From contig PAJB01000007.1 in assembly GCA_002710905.1 (NCBI GenBank), positions 56,624-92,626 of the forward strand: 36,003 nt of DNA, read 5' to 3'. This document shows positions 34,604-36,003 of the stretch, in pieces. Source of the DNA: Chloroflexota bacterium. Its GTDB lineage: Bacteria; Chloroflexota; Dehalococcoidia; UBA2979. Each line of letters opens with the position of its first letter. Within the stretch, counting starts at the first letter, position 1. The translations under genes and the position numbers were made by a program. The notes beneath the pieces are model-generated. The model was given only the letters and a program-made list of their open reading frames with translations. It did not search any database and was not told where the DNA came from.

Positions 34604-35134
34604 TTAACTCATTATTTTTTTTATTTTTTGTAACAGAATCCTAGGTTCTATATGGTCGCCTGCATATTTACTAAGATATAAATATGCTACTTCACCATTT
34701 TTTGTAAGCAAGGCAACACCACCTTGTTGCGTATAGGTACCTTGTGTTTTTGATTGCATAAATCCATTTAAAAATGCTCTAAGGCCTGCGATCCAAACTC
34801 CAGGTGTAATATTTGATATTAAGCTATTTTTTGCACCTAGAGCTTTATAAATTATTAATTCCTGATCACTGAAAACTTTTGCATCTATCTTATAGTCTTC
34901 TTGAAAGAATCTTGCTTGTTCAGGTGAACCACTGCCAATAAAGATTAGTTCAATATCTATTTGTTTTATTTCATTTTTTATGGAGCTCAACTGAGCTGCT
35001 TGTTCTTTACAAAAAATTCAGCCAAAATGACGAAGCATACATATCAGAACTGTATTTTTAGAAATTATAGAAGCAAGCGAGCGCTTTTTGTTTTGTGTAT
35101 CCACTACAAATAGATTATCTATATCTAGTTCCAT
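34604..35134 (-). CDS. AhpC/TSA_2 (PRXL2/SelU-like) protein with in-frame UGA, probable selenoprotein
   Basis: Peroxiredoxin-like thioredoxin-fold protein of 176 codons. Reading from ATG 35134 (AGG 5 nt upstream) gives one in-frame TGA at 35018-35020, codon 39, in RHFG-[TGA]-IFCKEQAAQL. The family has RHFGC-x-F-C-R-E-Q at this place, so the TGA replaces the first redox cysteine and yields U39-x-x-C42. The frame then continues without another stop through IFIGSGSPEQARFF, FSDQELIIYKALGA, TPGVWIAGLRA and YAGDHIEP, all consistent with the family. A SECIS-like hairpin follows the TGA. The alternative is a nonsense mutation, leaving only the fragment 34604-34990 (TTG start). UGA is an ordinary stop elsewhere. 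Likely a redox or peroxide-defence protein; rimM is upstream. Confidence 0.82.
34973..35017 (-). promoter_or_regulatory. Putative bacterial SECIS hairpin downstream of UGA codon 39
   Basis: RNA immediately 3' to UGA can fold with a lower stem (ATTTTTTGT at nt 1-9 after UGA with ATAAAAAAT at nt 37-45; one G-U pair), an internal loop, an apical stem AGCTC/GAGCT (nt 21-25 and 30-34) and a 4-nt loop AGTT. The loop has G at its second position and lies about 26 nt from UGA, which agrees with the known bacterial SECIS pattern. Drawn by hand, with no energy calculated. Confidence 0.6.
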
Positions 35135-35194
35135 GGACCTAAAGTATGGGTTTTAATTACTATGCGCAAGTGTTTATTTCAATATAGATTAAAA

Positions 35195-35683
35195 TTATAA
35201 TCCATCTTCGTTTTTTATTGTCATTAAATTATTTTCTTCGTCAACAGAAACAATGAAATCAGCAATATCTGGGACAAGTAATTCACCAGACGGGGTACGC
35301 ACCACAAAAACATCATTTGCGCCAGTTTGAATAACTTGCTCGATCATCCCTAGAATAGAATTGTTTGAAATCACTTGCATGCCTATTCTAGTTTCTTTAT
35401 TGTCAATCAAATTAATATTTTTAAAGTCATGAGAATTAATAGCAAGCGTTTTACCTGCAAGACTTTCCGCATCATTACGATTTTCTATAGATTCAAATCG
35501 TAAATATTTTTTCTTGTTTTGAACAGCTATTTCTTTCAATGCTGTTTGTTGATCGTCTAAATAAAATATATTATTTTTTTCGTATAACCCTGGTTCATTT
35601 ACACTTGGTGTAAATTTTACGAATCCTTTAATTCCCCAAGGACCATTAATTTTACCAACTACAATGAGATTTTGTTTTTTCAC
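35195..35683 (-). CDS. rimM: Ribosome maturation factor RimM
   Basis: Assists 30S subunit assembly by binding ribosomal protein S19 and helping 16S rRNA 3' domain folding. The 162 residues show the family N-terminal beta-barrel start VVGKINGPWGIKGFVKF (7-23) and the C-terminal PRC barrel, with GANDVFVVRTPSGELLVPDIADFIVSVDEENN near 120-152. The start is GTG at 35683, directly after the khpA stop (gap of 2 bp), so translation is coupled. The rpsP-khpA-rimM order is conserved in many bacteria. The usual next gene, trmD, is absent here: the selenoprotein-like gene follows 60 bp downstream instead. Confidence 0.95.
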   Translation of the reverse strand: MKKQNLIVVGKINGPWGIKGFVKFTPSVNEPGLYEKNNIFYLDDQQTALKEIAVQNKKKYLRFESIENRNDAESLAGKTLAINSHDFKNINLIDNKETRIGMQVISNNSILGMIEQVIQTGANDVFVVRTPSGELLVPDIADFIVSVDEENNLMTIKNEDGL

Positions 35684-35685
35684 AA

Positions 35686-35913
35686 TTATTCAATAGACAG
35701 TGAAACTCTAACCCCAGCTTTTTTACCAGCGATATCTAGTAATGAACGAATAGAGTTTGCAATCATACCATTTCTGCCAATGACTTTTCCTTTGTCATCA
35801 TCAGAAACAGTTAAGTGAATAATTAGACGATTACCGACAACTTCTTCTTCTACTTCAACATCATCAGGGTTATCAACTAAAGATTTTGCAATATAATTAA
35901 CGAAGTCCTTCAA
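35686..35913 (-). CDS. khpA: KH-domain RNA-binding protein KhpA
   Basis: A 75-residue single KH domain with the GxxG loop GRNG (KGKVIGRNGMIANSIR at about 43-58), typical of KhpA/YlqC, which partners KhpB in small-RNA and cell-division control. The rpsP-khpA-rimM position confirms it. The start is TTG at 35913: the N-terminal MKDFVNYIAKSLVDNPD matches the family and GGAG lies 8 nt upstream, within the last codons of the preceding gene. The overlap of that ribosome site with the repeat-rich S16 tail is notable. Confidence 0.93.
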   Translation of the reverse strand: MKDFVNYIAKSLVDNPDDVEVEEEVVGNRLIIHLTVSDDDKGKVIGRNGMIANSIRSLLDIAGKKAGVRVSLSIE

Positions 35914-35915
35914 GG

Positions 35916-36003
35916 TTATTTCTCCTCAGCCTCAGGTGCTGCTTCAGCCTCAGCCTCAGGTGCTGCTTCAGCCTCAGCCTCAGGTGCTGCTTCAGCCTCA
36001 GCC
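35916..36003 (-). CDS. rpsP: C-terminal end of probable ribosomal protein S16, with Ala/Glu/Pro repeat tail
   Basis: Only the last 28 codons and the TAA at 35916-35918 are in the window. They encode an acidic tail: three copies of the 8-residue unit AEAEAAPE, then AEEK. The call of S16 rests on its position directly before khpA and rimM; S16 proteins of several phyla carry such Ala/Glu-rich extensions. The S16 fold itself lies outside the window, so the identity is inferred. The tail's end holds the khpA ribosome site. Confidence 0.65.
   Translation of the reverse strand, partial: AEAEAAPEAEAEAAPEAEAEAAPEAEEK
35929..36003 (-). repeat. 24-bp tandem repeat in the S16 tail
   Basis: Three identical 24-bp copies (35929-35952, 35953-35976, 35977-36000) and the start of a fourth, continuing past the right edge. 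Each copy encodes the 8-residue Ala/Glu/Pro unit, so copy number can vary without frameshift. Confidence 0.9.

Noticed and set aside
34604..34990. A free-standing 128-residue protein starting at TTG
   Set aside because: It lacks the thioredoxin-fold N-terminal half and the redox site that lie in the same frame just upstream of the UGA; the fuller reading through UGA explains both parts.
35018..35020. UGA read as tryptophan (recoded genome)
   Set aside because: TGG is used for Trp throughout, and TGA ends nfo, the thioredoxin-like gene and others, so general recoding is unlikely.
1..36003. Insertion sequences, prophage or CRISPR array
   Set aside because: No transposase, integrase, phage structural gene or spaced direct repeats were seen. 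The only tandem repeat is the coding one at the right edge.

Overview
The window is AT-rich bacterial chromosome: about forty mostly compact genes, two tRNA genes, and no insertion sequence, phage gene or CRISPR array that I can see. Stop and start usage fit genetic code 11 (ATG, GTG and TTG starts; TGA used as an ordinary stop, for example in nfo). The mix is a class II B12-dependent ribonucleotide reductase, flavin-dependent ThyX, a class II CPD photolyase, three CaiB/BaiF CoA-transferases, DUF4395 and DUF4396 membrane proteins, and an S16-KhpA-RimM cluster with an Ala/Glu/Pro S16 tail. I infer an aerobic, sunlit-water, streamlined marine bacterium, possibly a Chloroflexota lineage such as SAR202. 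The lineage call is an inference from gene content, not a measurement.

Layout. 1-1.2 kb: the start of a 2[4Fe-4S] ferredoxin (minus) diverges from nfo. 1.2-7.1 kb: a minus-strand operon with touching or overlapping genes, in transcription order Asp-nucleophile alpha/beta hydrolase, KAS II (fabF-type), thyX, two overlapping CaiB/BaiF genes and a small acidic protein. 7.2-14.8 kb: a BNR/Asp-box protein (minus) diverges from a membrane-anchored thioredoxin-like protein, a third CaiB/BaiF protein and the large glutamate synthase gltB (plus). 14.8-26.2 kb: a long minus-strand series running DUF4396, Xaa-Pro aminopeptidase, nrdJ, a small unknown, a MacB/LolD-type ABC ATPase, a double-FtsX permease and a photolyase. 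26.3-31.4 kb: a lone zinc-knuckle-like protein (plus), then minus-strand hydrolase, AlkA-type glycosylase, an ABC-2 exporter pair, a hydrophobic protein ended by a clear terminator, and a zinc-ribbon membrane peptide. 31.4-33.5 kb: a 30-residue basic protein, an unknown Zn-finger protein, tRNA-Arg(CCU), DUF4395 and tRNA-Pro(GGG). 33.4-36 kb: a 26-residue membrane peptide, a stomatin-like protein, a peroxiredoxin-like gene with an in-frame UGA, rimM, khpA and the end of a probable rpsP.

The most striking feature is at 34604-35134. An AhpC/TSA_2 (PRXL2/SelU-like) reading frame is interrupted exactly once, by TGA, precisely where the family's first redox cysteine belongs (R-H-F-G-[TGA]-I-F-C). 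A hairpin that fits the bacterial SECIS pattern follows at once. I read this as a selenoprotein, U39-x-x-C42. Ordinary gene calling would truncate it to its last 128 codons. Other points worth a look are a CaiB/BaiF pair in which only one member shows the catalytic Asp, a 21-bp dyad in front of gltB, a metallothionein-like head on the DUF4396 protein, and two very small genes.

Functionally the window combines DNA repair (Nfo, AlkA-type, photolyase), nucleotide synthesis (NrdJ, ThyX), nitrogen assimilation (GltB), acyl-CoA chemistry (CaiB/BaiF, KAS II), redox proteins (thioredoxin-like, selenoperoxiredoxin-like, ferredoxin), membrane transport and ribosome maturation. No stretch longer than about 300 bases lacks a gene once the small genes at 31437-31529 and 33400-33480 and the tRNAs are counted.
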